Origin: Mesobacterium_A sp034670065
GTDB taxonomy: Bacteria > Pseudomonadota > Alphaproteobacteria > Rhodobacterales > Rhodobacteraceae
Reading direction: 5' to 3'
Assembly: GCA_034670065.1 (NCBI GenBank)
Contig: JAXMOG010000005.1
Coordinates: 62,001-126,000, forward strand
DNA length: 64,000 bases
Made by a program: the position numbers and the translations under genes. This document shows positions 51,680 through 60,913 of this stretch, in pieces (within the stretch, counting starts at the first letter, position 1; every line of letters starts with the position of its first letter). Under the pieces are notes generated by a model. It had not been told where the DNA came from. It saw only the letters and a list, made by a program, of their open reading frames with translations, and searched no databases.

Positions 51680-53461
51680 ATGCCAAGCTACACCGCACCA
51701 ACCAAGGACATGCAGTTTTTGTTGCATGACGTACTGGACGCCGCCAACTCAGGTGTTCCGGGTTACGATGAACTGGACCGCGAATTCACCGCGGCGGTGT
51801 TGGCAGAAGCGGGCAAATTGGCCTCCGAAGTGCTGTTGCCACTCAATGCGGTCGGCGATCAAGAAGGGTGTACGCTGGAAAATGGCGTTGTGCGCACCCC
51901 GTCCGGCTTCAAAGAAGCGTTTGACGAAATTCGCCAGGGCGGCTGGACCGCTCTGGATTGCGACCCGGCCTTTGGTGGCCAGGGCCTGCCCTATCTGATG
52001 AACACCGCCGCGCAAGAAGCATTTGTGTCGGCCAATATGGCGTTCAACATGTATCAGGGCCTGACCCATGGTGCCTATTCTGCGATCCATGCCCATGGCA
52101 CAGACGCGCAGAAACAGATGTATTTACCCAATTTGGCATCCTGCCATTGGACCGGCACCATGAACCTGACGGAGCCGCATTGCGGCACCGATCTGGGGCT
52201 GATGCGCACCAAAGCCGAACCCCAAGACGACGGCAGCTACAAAGTGACAGGGCAGAAGATCTTCATCTCTGCTGGCGATCACGACATGGCTGACAACATC
52301 ATCCACTTGGTGCTGGCCAAAATTCCAGGTGGCCCAGACGGTATCAAAGGCGTCTCTCTGTTTATCGTGCCAAAAATCTTGGTGGCCGAGGATGGCAGCC
52401 TTGGCGCGCGCAACGCGGTGTCCGTTGGCAAACTGGAAGAAAAGATGGGCATTCACGGCAATGCCACCTGCGTGATGAATTATGATGGTGCAACCGGCTT
52501 CTTGCTGGGCACCGAACACAAAGGCATGCGTGCCATGTTCACCATGATGAACGAAGCGCGTGTCGGCGTGGGCCTGCAAGGCTATGCGCAATCCGAAATC
52601 GCGTATCAGAATGCGGTGGCCTATGCCAATGACCGCCTGCAGGGCCGGGATGTCACCGGGGCCAAAAACCCGGATGGTCCTGCGGATCCCATCATCGTTC
52701 ACCCGGATGTCCGCCGTAATCTGATGGACCAGAAGAGCTTTACCGAAGGCGCGCGCGCGCTGACATATTGGGGCGCGTTCCTGATCGACAAGGCGCATCG
52801 GTCAGATGATGCCGATGCCTTGGGCATGGCTTCGCTTCTGACCCCGATCATCAAGGGTTTCCAAACCGACAAAGGCTTTGATATGGCCGTCGCCGCTCAA
52901 CAGGTCTACGGCGGACATGGCTATATCGAAGAATGGGGCATGTCCCAATTCGCCCGCGACGCCCGCATCGCGATGATTTACGAAGGCGCCAACGGTATTC
53001 AGGCCTTGGATTTGGTCGGGCGAAAACTGGCTCAGGACGGCGGCAAACACGTGATGGCGTTCTTTGCGATGGTCAAAGATTTCATTAGCGAAAACAAAGG
53101 CCAAGACCCGGCGTTTGATACCGATTTCCTGGAACCGCTCAAAGCTGCCTCCAAGGATTTGCAAGCCGCAGGCATGTATTTCATGCAAAACGGGATGAAA
53201 AACCCAAATAATGCGCTCGCGGGTTCGTATGACTTCATGCATCTGTTTGGGCATGTGTGCCTTGGCCTGATGTGGGCACGTATGGGCGTGGCTGCCAACA
53301 AGGCACTGCAAGACGGCCTGTCTGACGCAACGTTCTATGAAACGAAGCTGGCCACCGGGCGTTACTACATGGCACGACAGTTGCCAATGACGCGCGCGCA
53401 TCTGGCTCGGATCGAAAGCGGGGCAAACACCGTGATGGCTCTGGACGCAGCGCAGTTCTAA
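51680..53461 (+). CDS. Acyl-CoA dehydrogenase with extra C-terminal domain (FadE/DmdC-like)
   Basis: 593 aa, longer than simple acyl-CoA dehydrogenases (about 380). The FAD domains contain MNLTEPHCGTDLGLMRTKAE and AAQQVYGGHGYIEEWGMSQ. The catalytic Glu is in IYEGANGIQALDL, the MCAD position. The extra C-terminal helical domain (about 470-593) is as in the methylmercaptopropionyl-CoA dehydrogenase DmdC and FadE5. Which substrate it uses cannot be decided from sequence. GGAGG precedes the ATG. Confidence 0.92.
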   Translation: MPSYTAPTKDMQFLLHDVLDAANSGVPGYDELDREFTAAVLAEAGKLASEVLLPLNAVGDQEGCTLENGVVRTPSGFKEAFDEIRQGGWTALDCDPAFGGQGLPYLMNTAAQEAFVSANMAFNMYQGLTHGAYSAIHAHGTDAQKQMYLPNLASCHWTGTMNLTEPHCGTDLGLMRTKAEPQDDGSYKVTGQKIFISAGDHDMADNIIHLVLAKIPGGPDGIKGVSLFIVPKILVAEDGSLGARNAVSVGKLEEKMGIHGNATCVMNYDGATGFLLGTEHKGMRAMFTMMNEARVGVGLQGYAQSEIAYQNAVAYANDRLQGRDVTGAKNPDGPADPIIVHPDVRRNLMDQKSFTEGARALTYWGAFLIDKAHRSDDADALGMASLLTPIIKGFQTDKGFDMAVAAQQVYGGHGYIEEWGMSQFARDARIAMIYEGANGIQALDLVGRKLAQDGGKHVMAFFAMVKDFISENKGQDPAFDTDFLEPLKAASKDLQAAGMYFMQNGMKNPNNALAGSYDFMHLFGHVCLGLMWARMGVAANKALQDGLSDATFYETKLATGRYYMARQLPMTRAHLARIESGANTVMALDAAQF

Positions 53462-53500
53462 GTTCGGGCGCAGAGTCATCTGCCCAACACCGGAGGCTCA

Positions 53501-53713
53501 ATGCCCAAAAGATTTCGTCTGACCCGCCGCATGAATATCGCCATGACCGAAGATGGCTATCGCCGCCTGAAGAAATTCGCTCAATCCGCAGGTCTGGACG
53601 AAGGGGAGGCACTCAGCTTCGTGTTCGAACATTTCGACAGCATCACGGATGACGAAACACTCGGCCATAGATTGCGCCTGTTCAATTCGGAACTGGAAAG
53701 CCGCAAACGCTAA
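53501..53713 (+). CDS. 70-residue protein between two acyl-CoA dehydrogenase genes, ribbon-helix-helix-like
   Basis: The ATG follows CCGGAGG by six bases. The pattern is LTRRMNIAMTEDGYRRLKKF, then AQSAGLDEGEALSFVFEHFD and a charged tail. A basic short strand followed by two helices resembles the ribbon-helix-helix (CopG/MetJ) DNA-binding fold, but this is a guess from pattern. It sits in the operon with 21-39 bp spacers. Confidence 0.7.
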   Translation: MPKRFRLTRRMNIAMTEDGYRRLKKFAQSAGLDEGEALSFVFEHFDSITDDETLGHRLRLFNSELESRKR

Positions 53714-53734
53714 GACCACGGGAGGGGAACCCAC

Positions 53735-54874
53735 ATGCAGTCCACCTGGATGACTCAAGAGCATCAAATGCTGGCGGAAATGACGGCAAAATTCATCAAT
53801 GATGAATGGGCTCCTCACTTCGAACGCTGGCGCAAACAGGGCGAAATGGACCGCCAGACCTGGCAACAGGCGGGCGAACTGGGCCTGCTTTGCCCATCGA
53901 TTCCCGAAGAATTTGGCGGCCCGGGCGGGGATTTCGGCCATGAAGCGGTAATTTTGATGGAAGCCAGCCGAGCCAATCTGGCCAGCTGGGGTCAAGGGAT
54001 CCATTCAGGTATCGTGGCGCATTACATCCTGCACTACGGTACAAGCGCTCAGAAATCACGCTGGCTGCCCAAAATGGTTTCCGGTGAATTGGTCGGCGCA
54101 TTAGCGATGACAGAACCCTCTGCCGGGTCGGATGTGCAGGCGATCAAAACCCGCGCGATAAAAGACGGCAACGGCTACCGGCTTTCGGGGCAAAAAACCT
54201 TTATCACCAACGGTCAGCACGCAAACCTGATTGTTGTCGCGGCAAAGACCGATCCCAGCAAAGGGTCCAAGGGCACGTCTCTGGTGGTCGTGGAAACCGA
54301 TGGCGCCGAAGGGTTTTCACGTGGTCGCAACCTAGACAAAATCGGCTGCCACGCGGCAGATACCTCGGAACTCTTCTTTGATAACGTTGTCATCCCCCCG
54401 GAAAACATTCTGGGGCAGGAAGAAGGACAGGGGTTTTATCAAATGATGAAGCAACTGCCCCAGGAACGATTGATCATCGGTTGTGGCGCCGTCGGCGCGA
54501 TGGAAGGCGCTGTCGCACGCACCATTGCCTATTGCAAAGAACGTGAAGCTTTCGGCGGCCCTCTTACGCAATTTCAAAACACACGGTTCAAACTGGCCGA
54601 ATGCCAAACCAAAACCACGGTGGCACGCGCCTTTCTTGACAGCTGCATCGAGGAACATCTGCACGGTGCCTTGACCGTCGAAAAAGCCGCTATGGCGAAA
54701 TACTGGCTGACAGACACCCAGGGCGACGTACTGGACGAGTGCCTACAACTGCACGGCGGCTACGGTTTCATGCAGGAATATGCGGTGGCCGAAATGTGGA
54801 CCGACGCCCGTGTCCAACGCATATACGGCGGCACAAACGAAATCATGAAAGAACTAATCGCGAGGGCGCTGTGA
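53735..54874 (+). CDS. Acyl-CoA dehydrogenase, long-chain (LCAD)-like
   Basis: 379 aa, the standard length. FAD-binding signatures are ALAMTEPSAGSDVQAIKTR and LQLHGGYGFMQEYAV. The C-terminal motif is IYGGTNEIMKELIARAL, with Gly in place of the MCAD catalytic Glu; in long-chain dehydrogenases this same motif occurs and the base is a Glu on a central helix, so the change is not a defect. GGAGG is present before the ATG. Confidence 0.94.
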   Translation: MQSTWMTQEHQMLAEMTAKFINDEWAPHFERWRKQGEMDRQTWQQAGELGLLCPSIPEEFGGPGGDFGHEAVILMEASRANLASWGQGIHSGIVAHYILHYGTSAQKSRWLPKMVSGELVGALAMTEPSAGSDVQAIKTRAIKDGNGYRLSGQKTFITNGQHANLIVVAAKTDPSKGSKGTSLVVVETDGAEGFSRGRNLDKIGCHAADTSELFFDNVVIPPENILGQEEGQGFYQMMKQLPQERLIIGCGAVGAMEGAVARTIAYCKEREAFGGPLTQFQNTRFKLAECQTKTTVARAFLDSCIEEHLHGALTVEKAAMAKYWLTDTQGDVLDECLQLHGGYGFMQEYAVAEMWTDARVQRIYGGTNEIMKELIARAL

Positions 54875-55088
54875 AGACCTCGCAAAAAACAGCAACTGAA
54901 ACCGTGGACTTGGCGTATTTATTGAAGAAAAGAAGCACAGGACAGTGTTCCCTCTTCTGGCGACGTCCCTGCCCTAAAAGGACGACGCCACGACTTTCTT
55001 TTACGCCGCCCCCTTCTTTTCTTCCTAAATACGCAAAATGGCCGACCACTAAGGCTCAGCGCATAGCACATCGGAAAGGCAATCGTTC

Positions 55089-55727
55089 ATGACCATCAAA
55101 CTCTACTGTTTTGGAGAATCCGGACATAGCTACAAAGTCGCGTTGACGTTGCAGGTTTCGGGACTGGATTGGGAAGCTGTAAAGGTCGACTTTTTCAACG
55201 GCGAGACGCGCAGCCCAGAGTACCGCGCCGAGGTAAACGAAATGGGCGAAGCGCCGGTGTTGATTGATGGGGATATTGAGTTGACGCAATCAGGCGTGAT
55301 TCAAGATTACCTCTCGGAAAAGACTGGAAAGTTTGGCGGTACGACACCGCAGGAACGGCGGGAAATTCTGCGGTGGGTCTTGTGGGACAATCACAAGTTT
55401 TCCAGCATGGCAGGCCTCGTGCGGTTTTTGCTGAATTTCGTGCCACCAGAGAAGCAGCCCAAAGAGGTTATCGCCTTTTTGCAGGCACGACTAAAAGGTG
55501 CCTATCAAGTTTTGGACAAGCATTTGGAAGGCCGGGATTGGATTGTCGGAGATGGCCCAACCAATGCTGATTTCACCTGTTGCAGTTATCTGTACTACCC
55601 AGAGAATTTCGGGTTTGACCGTACAGATTGGCCAAATATCGACCGTTGGCTGAGCAATATTCAGGCTCTACCGGGGTGGAAAGCCCCCTATGATCTGATG
55701 CCGGGAAACCCGTCGGACCGGGCATAA
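55089..55727 (+). CDS. Glutathione S-transferase family protein
   Basis: 212 aa. The thioredoxin-like N-terminal domain has YCFGESGHSYKVALTLQVSG with Ser in the active-site region and MGEAPVLIDGDIELTQSGVIQDYL (the G-site cis-Pro and SxxI motif). The helical C-terminal domain has DWIVGDGPTNADFTCCSYLY. The gene starts 214 bp after the acyl-CoA dehydrogenase and ends ten bases before the thiolase gene, so it is likely part of the same operon; a detoxification role beside acyl-CoA oxidation is inference. Confidence 0.92.
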   Translation: MTIKLYCFGESGHSYKVALTLQVSGLDWEAVKVDFFNGETRSPEYRAEVNEMGEAPVLIDGDIELTQSGVIQDYLSEKTGKFGGTTPQERREILRWVLWDNHKFSSMAGLVRFLLNFVPPEKQPKEVIAFLQARLKGAYQVLDKHLEGRDWIVGDGPTNADFTCCSYLYYPENFGFDRTDWPNIDRWLSNIQALPGWKAPYDLMPGNPSDRA

Positions 55728-55737
55728 GGAGAACACC

Positions 55738-56949
55738 ATGAGCGATGCCTATATCTACGATTCTGTTCGCACGCCACGTGGCAAGGGCCGCAAGGATGGC
55801 AGTTTGCATGAGGTCACCAGCGTTGGTTTGTCCTCGCAGATTCTGAACGCGCTACAAGACCGCAACGGCCTTGAGGGTCATGCAGTTGAAGACGTGATTT
55901 GGGGCAATGCTACCCAGGTTGGCGAACAGGGCGGTTGCCTTGCCCGTTCTGCGGTACTGGCCTCAGAATTGGACGAGCGGATTCCCGGGCTGGCGATCAA
56001 TCGGTTCTGCGCCAGCGGCATGGAAGCGGTAAACTTGGCGGCAAATCAGGTGGCCGGAGGGGCCGGAGAGGCCTATATCGCCGGTGGTGTAGAGATGATG
56101 AGCCGCGTGACCATGGGGAGCGACGGGGCTGCCATTGCGGTTGATCCGTCGCTGGCGATGGAGACCTATTTTGTCCCCCAGGGCATATCAGCCGATCTGA
56201 TTGCCACGAAATACGGATTTTCGCGCGATGATGCAGACGCCTTGGCCGTTGAGAGTCAGCGCCGCGCCGCAGCAGCCTGGGCCGATCAACGCTTTGGACG
56301 CTCGGTTCTGACGGTTCGTGATATCAATGGCGTGGCGATCCTGGATCACGATGAATACATGCGCCCCAGCACCGATATGCAAGCGCTGGGCGCGCTGAAG
56401 CCAAGCTTCAAGGATATCGGTGAAACCATGCCCGGTTTTGATGCCGTGGCCTTGATGAAATACCCGGAGCTAGAGAAAATCACCCATATCCACCACGCCG
56501 GGAACAGTTCTGGAATTGTGGATGGGTCCGCGGGGGTTTTGATCGGGAACAAGGCGTTTGGCGAAAGATGGGGCCTGAAGCCACGAGCGCGTATTCGCGC
56601 AACGGCCAAGATTGGCACCGACCCGACGATCATGCTGACTGGCCCGGTTCCTGTGACCGAAAAGATTTTGGCCGACAGTGGCATGTCTATCAGTGACATT
56701 GATCTGTTTGAGGTGAACGAAGCATTTGCCAGCGTCGTGCTGCGTTTCATGCAGGCATTTGACGTTGATCACAGCAAAGTCAATGTGAACGGCGGCTCTA
56801 TCGCAATGGGGCATCCGTTGGGGGCCACCGGTGCGATCATCATCGGCACTTTGCTGGATGAGTTGGAACGGTCCGGCAAGGGCACTGGGCTGGCCACGTT
56901 GTGCGTTGCCAGCGGGATGGGTGCTGCCACAATCATCGAGCGCGTCTGA
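55738..56949 (+). CDS. Acetyl-CoA acyltransferase (thiolase, FadA-type)
   Basis: 403 aa. Catalytic set: C91 in NRFCASGMEAVN, H359 in GGSIAMGHPLGATG and C389 in CVASGMGAATII, the form used by the trifunctional-protein-associated thiolases. The N-terminus is IYDSVRTPRGKGRKDGSLHEV. AAGGAG precedes the ATG. It cleaves 3-ketoacyl-CoA to acetyl-CoA and a shortened acyl-CoA, and works with the FadJ-type protein encoded two genes on. Confidence 0.95.
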   Translation: MSDAYIYDSVRTPRGKGRKDGSLHEVTSVGLSSQILNALQDRNGLEGHAVEDVIWGNATQVGEQGGCLARSAVLASELDERIPGLAINRFCASGMEAVNLAANQVAGGAGEAYIAGGVEMMSRVTMGSDGAAIAVDPSLAMETYFVPQGISADLIATKYGFSRDDADALAVESQRRAAAAWADQRFGRSVLTVRDINGVAILDHDEYMRPSTDMQALGALKPSFKDIGETMPGFDAVALMKYPELEKITHIHHAGNSSGIVDGSAGVLIGNKAFGERWGLKPRARIRATAKIGTDPTIMLTGPVPVTEKILADSGMSISDIDLFEVNEAFASVVLRFMQAFDVDHSKVNVNGGSIAMGHPLGATGAIIIGTLLDELERSGKGTGLATLCVASGMGAATIIERV

Positions 56950-56950
56950 C

Positions 56951-57424
56951 ATGGGTATTATTGACAAATCCAAGCTGCAGCCGCGGACGGGATCAGTCTA
57001 TCCTGCCCCGTTTGATGCAATGATGGCAGGGCGTTCCTCGCTTCGCCTTGGACACGCGGGCGGGTTGAGCCAGTTCGGCGTGAACGAAGTGATCCTGGCG
57101 CCTGGCGCGATGTCCTCGTTGCGTCACTGGCACGAACGGGAGGATGAGTTCGTGATGGTTTTGACCGGGGAATGTACCCTGGTACAGGACGCGGGCGAAA
57201 CACCGATGCGTCCTGGGGATTGCGCAGCTTTTCCAGCGGGCACGCCAGACGGCCACCACTTCATCAATAAGACCGCCCAAGAGGCCCGGTTTCTGGTCAT
57301 CGGCAGCAAAATGCCCCGCGAACACGCCACCTATTCAGATGTGGATTTGTTGGCAGACATGAACGATGGCGCGATTACATTTACCCACAAAGACGGCACC
57401 CCATACACGGGAGAGACCACATGA
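56951..57424 (+). CDS. Cupin-domain protein inside the beta-oxidation operon
   Basis: 157 aa from the ATG at 56951, one base after the thiolase stop. It is a single cupin barrel: motif 1 is RHWHEREDEFVMVLTGECTLV (His/His/Glu metal ligands), motif 2 is PGDCAAFPAGTPDGHHFIN (His). It overlaps the next gene by four bases (ATGA). The metal set is complete, so an enzyme or sensor is possible; I cannot name the substrate. Confidence 0.88.
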   Translation: MGIIDKSKLQPRTGSVYPAPFDAMMAGRSSLRLGHAGGLSQFGVNEVILAPGAMSSLRHWHEREDEFVMVLTGECTLVQDAGETPMRPGDCAAFPAGTPDGHHFINKTAQEARFLVIGSKMPREHATYSDVDLLADMNDGAITFTHKDGTPYTGETT

Positions 57425-59619
57425 CCGATTTTACCATGACCACTGACAACGATGGCGTTGCCGTCATCAGCTGGGACGTGCCCGGAAAATCCATGAACGT
57501 GATGAGTTTTGATGGCTTTGCCCAGCTGGACGCACTGGTGGATCAGGCACTGGCCGATGACGCGGTCATTGGTATCGTAATCACGAGCGGCAAAGCCGAT
57601 TTCGCGGGCGGGATGGACCTGAACGTTTTGGCGCGCATGAAGGAAGAAGCGGGCGATGACCCGGCACGTGGTTTGTTTGAAGGAATCATGAAAACTCATG
57701 GCATCCTGCGCAAGATCGAGCTGGCAGGAATGGATCCGAAGACCAAGAAAGGCGGCAAACCGATTGCCGCTGTTCTGCCGGGAACTGCGGTGGGCATCGG
57801 GTTTGAAATTCCGCTGGCGTGTCATCGCATTTTTGCGGCCAACAATCCCAAAGCCAAGATCGGCCTGCCGGAAATCAAGGTGGGGCTTTTTCCCGGCGCG
57901 GGCGGCACGATCCGCCTGACACGTAAACTGGGGGCAATGGCGGCCTCTCCTTTCTTGCTGGAAGGCAAGTTGAGCAGCCCAAAGCAAGCGAAAGCCGCGG
58001 GATTGATTGATGAGGTGGCGGATGACCCGTTGGCTGCAGCCAAGGCCTGGGTGTTGGCAGCAGAAGACGCCGATCTTGTGAAACCCTGGGACGCAAAGGG
58101 CTACAAGATGCCCGGCGGCGCACCCTATCACCCGGCAGGTTTCATGACCTTTGTCGGCGCTTCGGCCATGGTCAATGCCAAGACCAAGGGCGCATATCCT
58201 GCGCCTAGGGCGATGCTGTCGGCGGTGTATGAAGGTGCCCTGGTACCGTTTGATACTGCGCTGAAGATCGAAGCACGGTGGTTCACTCATATTTTGCTAC
58301 ACCCGTCATCCAGCGCGATGATCCGGTCGCTGTTTTTGAACAAGACGGCGTTGGATAAGGGGGCTGTGCGCCCCAAGGATGTGCCGGATCAACGCGTTGC
58401 AAAGCTGGGCGTTCTGGGCGCAGGCATGATGGGCGCCGGCATTGCGCTGGTTTCGGCACAGGCCGGAATTGACGTGGTGCTGCTGGACCGTGATCTTGCG
58501 GCGGCAGAACGCGGAAAGGCCCATAGTGCCAATTACATGGACCAGGGCATCAAACGTAAAAAGGCGACCCCGGAAAAGAAAGAGGCTATGTTGGCCCGGA
58601 TCACGCCAACGGATGATTATGCCGATCTGGCGGATTGTGATTTGATCATCGAAGCGGTGTTCGAGGACCCCAAAATCAAAGCAGAGGTGACGGCGCAGGT
58701 GGAAGCGGTGATTGGCGAAGACTGTATCTTTGCGTCAAATACCTCCACCCTGCCGATAACCGGTTTGGCCAAAGCGTCAAAACGGCCAGAACAGTTTATC
58801 GGGATCCACTTCTTCTCTCCGGTGGAAAAAATGTTGCTGGTTGAGATCATCAAGGGCAAGGAAACCGGGGACCGCGCCGTTGCCAAGGCGTTGGATTTTG
58901 TCCGGCAAATTCGCAAGACACCGATCGTTGTGAATGATGCACGCTTCTTTTACGCCAACCGTTGCATTCTGCCATATGTCAACGAAGGCATTCGTATGCT
59001 GGCCGAAGGGGTGACGCCTGCATTGATTGAGAATGCCGCAAAGATGATTGGTATGCCCCTGGGCCCGCTGCAGCTGGTGGACGAGACCTCGATCGATCTG
59101 GGCACCAAGATTGCGCGCGCCACCAAGGCGGCCATGGGCGATGACTACCCGGATGAAGCTGTGGATGAGGTGCTTTTCTGGATGGAGGCGCAGAGCCGGT
59201 TGGGACGGAAATCCAAGGCCGGGTTTTATGCCTATGACGAGAAGGGCAAGCGCATTGGGCTGTGGGACGGTTTGGCAGACCAATACCCCGCGGCCGCAGA
59301 GCAACCCAGCCTGATCGATGTGCAGCACCGTTTGCTATTTGCGCAATCTTTGGAAGCCGTGCGCGCCTTGCAGGACGGTGTCTTGATGGACATCCGGGAA
59401 GGTGATGTTGGCGCGATTTTGGGCTGGGGGTTTGCGCCGTGGTCCGGTGGACCGCTGAGCTGGCTGGATTTGATCGGCTCACCCTATGCGGCAGAGCGGA
59501 GCGATGCGCTGACCGAAACTTATGGCCCGCGGTTCGCCTGCCCCGATCTGTTGCGGGAAATGGCCGCGAATGGACAAAGCTTCTATGGACGGTTCAGCCC
59601 GGCGGCTGACGCGGCTTGA
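57421..59619 (+). CDS. fadJ: Enoyl-CoA hydratase/3-hydroxyacyl-CoA dehydrogenase (FadB/FadJ-type)
   Basis: 732 aa. The N-terminal crotonase domain (about 1-290) has SGKADFAGGMDLNVL; the NAD domain has LGVLGAGMMGAGIALVSAQAG (about 327-347) and GIHFFSPVEKMLLVEII; the C-terminal dimer domain ends in GFAPWSGGPLSWLDLIGS. It catalyses the two middle steps of beta-oxidation, partnered with the thiolase at 55738. The ATGA overlap with the cupin gene couples translation. Confidence 0.95.
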   Translation: MTDFTMTTDNDGVAVISWDVPGKSMNVMSFDGFAQLDALVDQALADDAVIGIVITSGKADFAGGMDLNVLARMKEEAGDDPARGLFEGIMKTHGILRKIELAGMDPKTKKGGKPIAAVLPGTAVGIGFEIPLACHRIFAANNPKAKIGLPEIKVGLFPGAGGTIRLTRKLGAMAASPFLLEGKLSSPKQAKAAGLIDEVADDPLAAAKAWVLAAEDADLVKPWDAKGYKMPGGAPYHPAGFMTFVGASAMVNAKTKGAYPAPRAMLSAVYEGALVPFDTALKIEARWFTHILLHPSSSAMIRSLFLNKTALDKGAVRPKDVPDQRVAKLGVLGAGMMGAGIALVSAQAGIDVVLLDRDLAAAERGKAHSANYMDQGIKRKKATPEKKEAMLARITPTDDYADLADCDLIIEAVFEDPKIKAEVTAQVEAVIGEDCIFASNTSTLPITGLAKASKRPEQFIGIHFFSPVEKMLLVEIIKGKETGDRAVAKALDFVRQIRKTPIVVNDARFFYANRCILPYVNEGIRMLAEGVTPALIENAAKMIGMPLGPLQLVDETSIDLGTKIARATKAAMGDDYPDEAVDEVLFWMEAQSRLGRKSKAGFYAYDEKGKRIGLWDGLADQYPAAAEQPSLIDVQHRLLFAQSLEAVRALQDGVLMDIREGDVGAILGWGFAPWSGGPLSWLDLIGSPYAAERSDALTETYGPRFACPDLLREMAANGQSFYGRFSPAADAA

Positions 59620-59637
59620 TCAGGCGACCCTTGCGGA

Positions 59638-59659
59638 GCGCGCCCCGATTGGGGCGCGC
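59638..59659 (+). terminator. Terminator of the beta-oxidation operon
   Basis: GCGCGCCCC, GATT loop, GGGGCGCGC (nine perfect pairs), then GCTGTTTGTG, 19 bases after the fadJ stop. Confidence 0.75.
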
Positions 59660-59751
59660 GCTGTTTGTGTCGCGTTGCTCCGGTTTGGGGGCGCTGCCCC
59701 CGGCGCCTGCGGCGCCTCCCCCGAGGTATTTCGGAACAGAAGAAGGGTGGT

Positions 59752-59949
59752 TCAGTTCTGAATGATTGCCGGGGACAATCGGGCTTGTTTGTCAATTTGC
59801 GGCGCCATGGTGCACCATTTGTCCCCCTGTTCCAGCCAATGTGCATCACGGGTTTCGGCATGGACGATGATGCGGCCAGGTTCCGTGGTGACAGGCGCGT
59901 CAATAATGGTGTTCAGGAACAATACGAGAGCTTGGGTTGTCAGGCACAT
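59752..59949 (-). CDS. Possible small protein, function unknown
   Basis: 65 codons from the ATG at 59949, with AAAGGAG eight bases before it. The product begins MCLTTQALVLFLNTIIDAPV, then TEPGRIIVHAETRDAHWLEQ and a polar end. No family is recognised. The good ribosome-binding site argues for a gene, but length and lack of context make it uncertain. Confidence 0.45.
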   Translation of the reverse strand: MCLTTQALVLFLNTIIDAPVTTEPGRIIVHAETRDAHWLEQGDKWCTMAPQIDKQARLSPAIIQN

Positions 59950-60125
59950 TGGGAGGGCTCCTTTGCGTTCGGCCATTTCCCTGCGTCCTCCCAAGCAGGG
60001 CTGAGAGATTAATGCCCTGAAGACTTATCTTTTTCGCTGCACTGCAGCACAGATTCAGCCCTACCCGGCGGGGAAGGACATTTTTTGGGCAGTTTTCCTG
60101 GGGTTTCCTAGAAAACGGGCTGTTT

Positions 60126-60773
60126 TCAGGTGAAACTATACCCGAAACGGGCAACGTCATGAGCGCAGATCACGCCCAAATGCTCTGCCAGTGCCCCGTC
60201 GTAGTAGGTTTGGTATCCGAGCGCACGATTGGACCGATTGACATGCGGCACATCGGGCGTGAAGCCCAGATGGGCCGCAAGTGGGGCCATATCCTGTGCC
60301 AAATGCTCTAAACGCAGGTAGCTGGCGGCATGGGTTTTGCCAGTGCAATCGGTCAGATACCGTTCCGCAGGCCACGCACCGAGGGACGCGACTGTATGAG
60401 GGTGGCGCAAAAAGCTGTCAAACGGGAGCGTTTTTGCGTGGTGCACAGCCGGATGATCAAAGCTTTGGTCCTGGAGCCAGTGGTAGTAGCTGACGGCACG
60501 ATCCCAGGGGTTGCGCACCAAGGTGAAACAGAACATCGCACCAATGTCTTTGGGTGTCAGGATACCGTCGATATCGGCCAGGGTGCTGTGCTTCCACAAC
60601 CGGCCACGGGGTGTCAGCCGCTTGAGACGAGATTTGCGTTTTTGTGCTTTGGGAGTGTCGCCGATCAGGATATCGTCGCGATGCGCGCGCGCCTCTAGTG
60701 CACGGGCCATCGAGGTGCCGCCGGTTTTGGGGATATGCACGAATATATAGCCGCGGCCTGGTGAGATGATCAT
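60126..60773 (-). CDS. Sulfotransferase-family protein
   Basis: 215 aa. The 5'-phosphosulfate loop is YIFVHIPKTGGTSMARAL (about 8-25) and the 3'-phosphate segment is TLVRNPWDRAVSYYHWL (about 85-101), both typical of Sulfotransfer_2 enzymes using PAPS. The acceptor is unknown; relatives modify capsule or surface polysaccharide. It stands alone. Confidence 0.88.
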   Translation of the reverse strand: MIISPGRGYIFVHIPKTGGTSMARALEARAHRDDILIGDTPKAQKRKSRLKRLTPRGRLWKHSTLADIDGILTPKDIGAMFCFTLVRNPWDRAVSYYHWLQDQSFDHPAVHHAKTLPFDSFLRHPHTVASLGAWPAERYLTDCTGKTHAASYLRLEHLAQDMAPLAAHLGFTPDVPHVNRSNRALGYQTYYDGALAEHLGVICAHDVARFGYSFT

Positions 60774-60913
60774 GGTTGGAACCTAACGGCCCAATCGGGT
60801 GAAACAACGGATTTTTTACGGCTTGTCAGTGCCAACAGGTTGATCGCTTTTGGCACTGAAGCTTCGCCTGACGCATTTGCGATGGGCCGTAACGCGACCA
60901 AAAGGGACGACGA

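Noticed and set aside
54739..55092. Open frame overlapping the end of the second acyl-CoA dehydrogenase and the gap after it
   Set aside because: Most of it is out of frame with a clear gene; the part in the gap is Lys/Arg/Pro-rich and has no start signal.
59985..60030. GGCTGAGAGA followed by AATGCCCTGAAG, partly like a TPP riboswitch
   Set aside because: The other conserved TPP elements (the second CCTGA arm and closing P1) cannot be placed, and the neighbouring genes are unrelated to thiamine.
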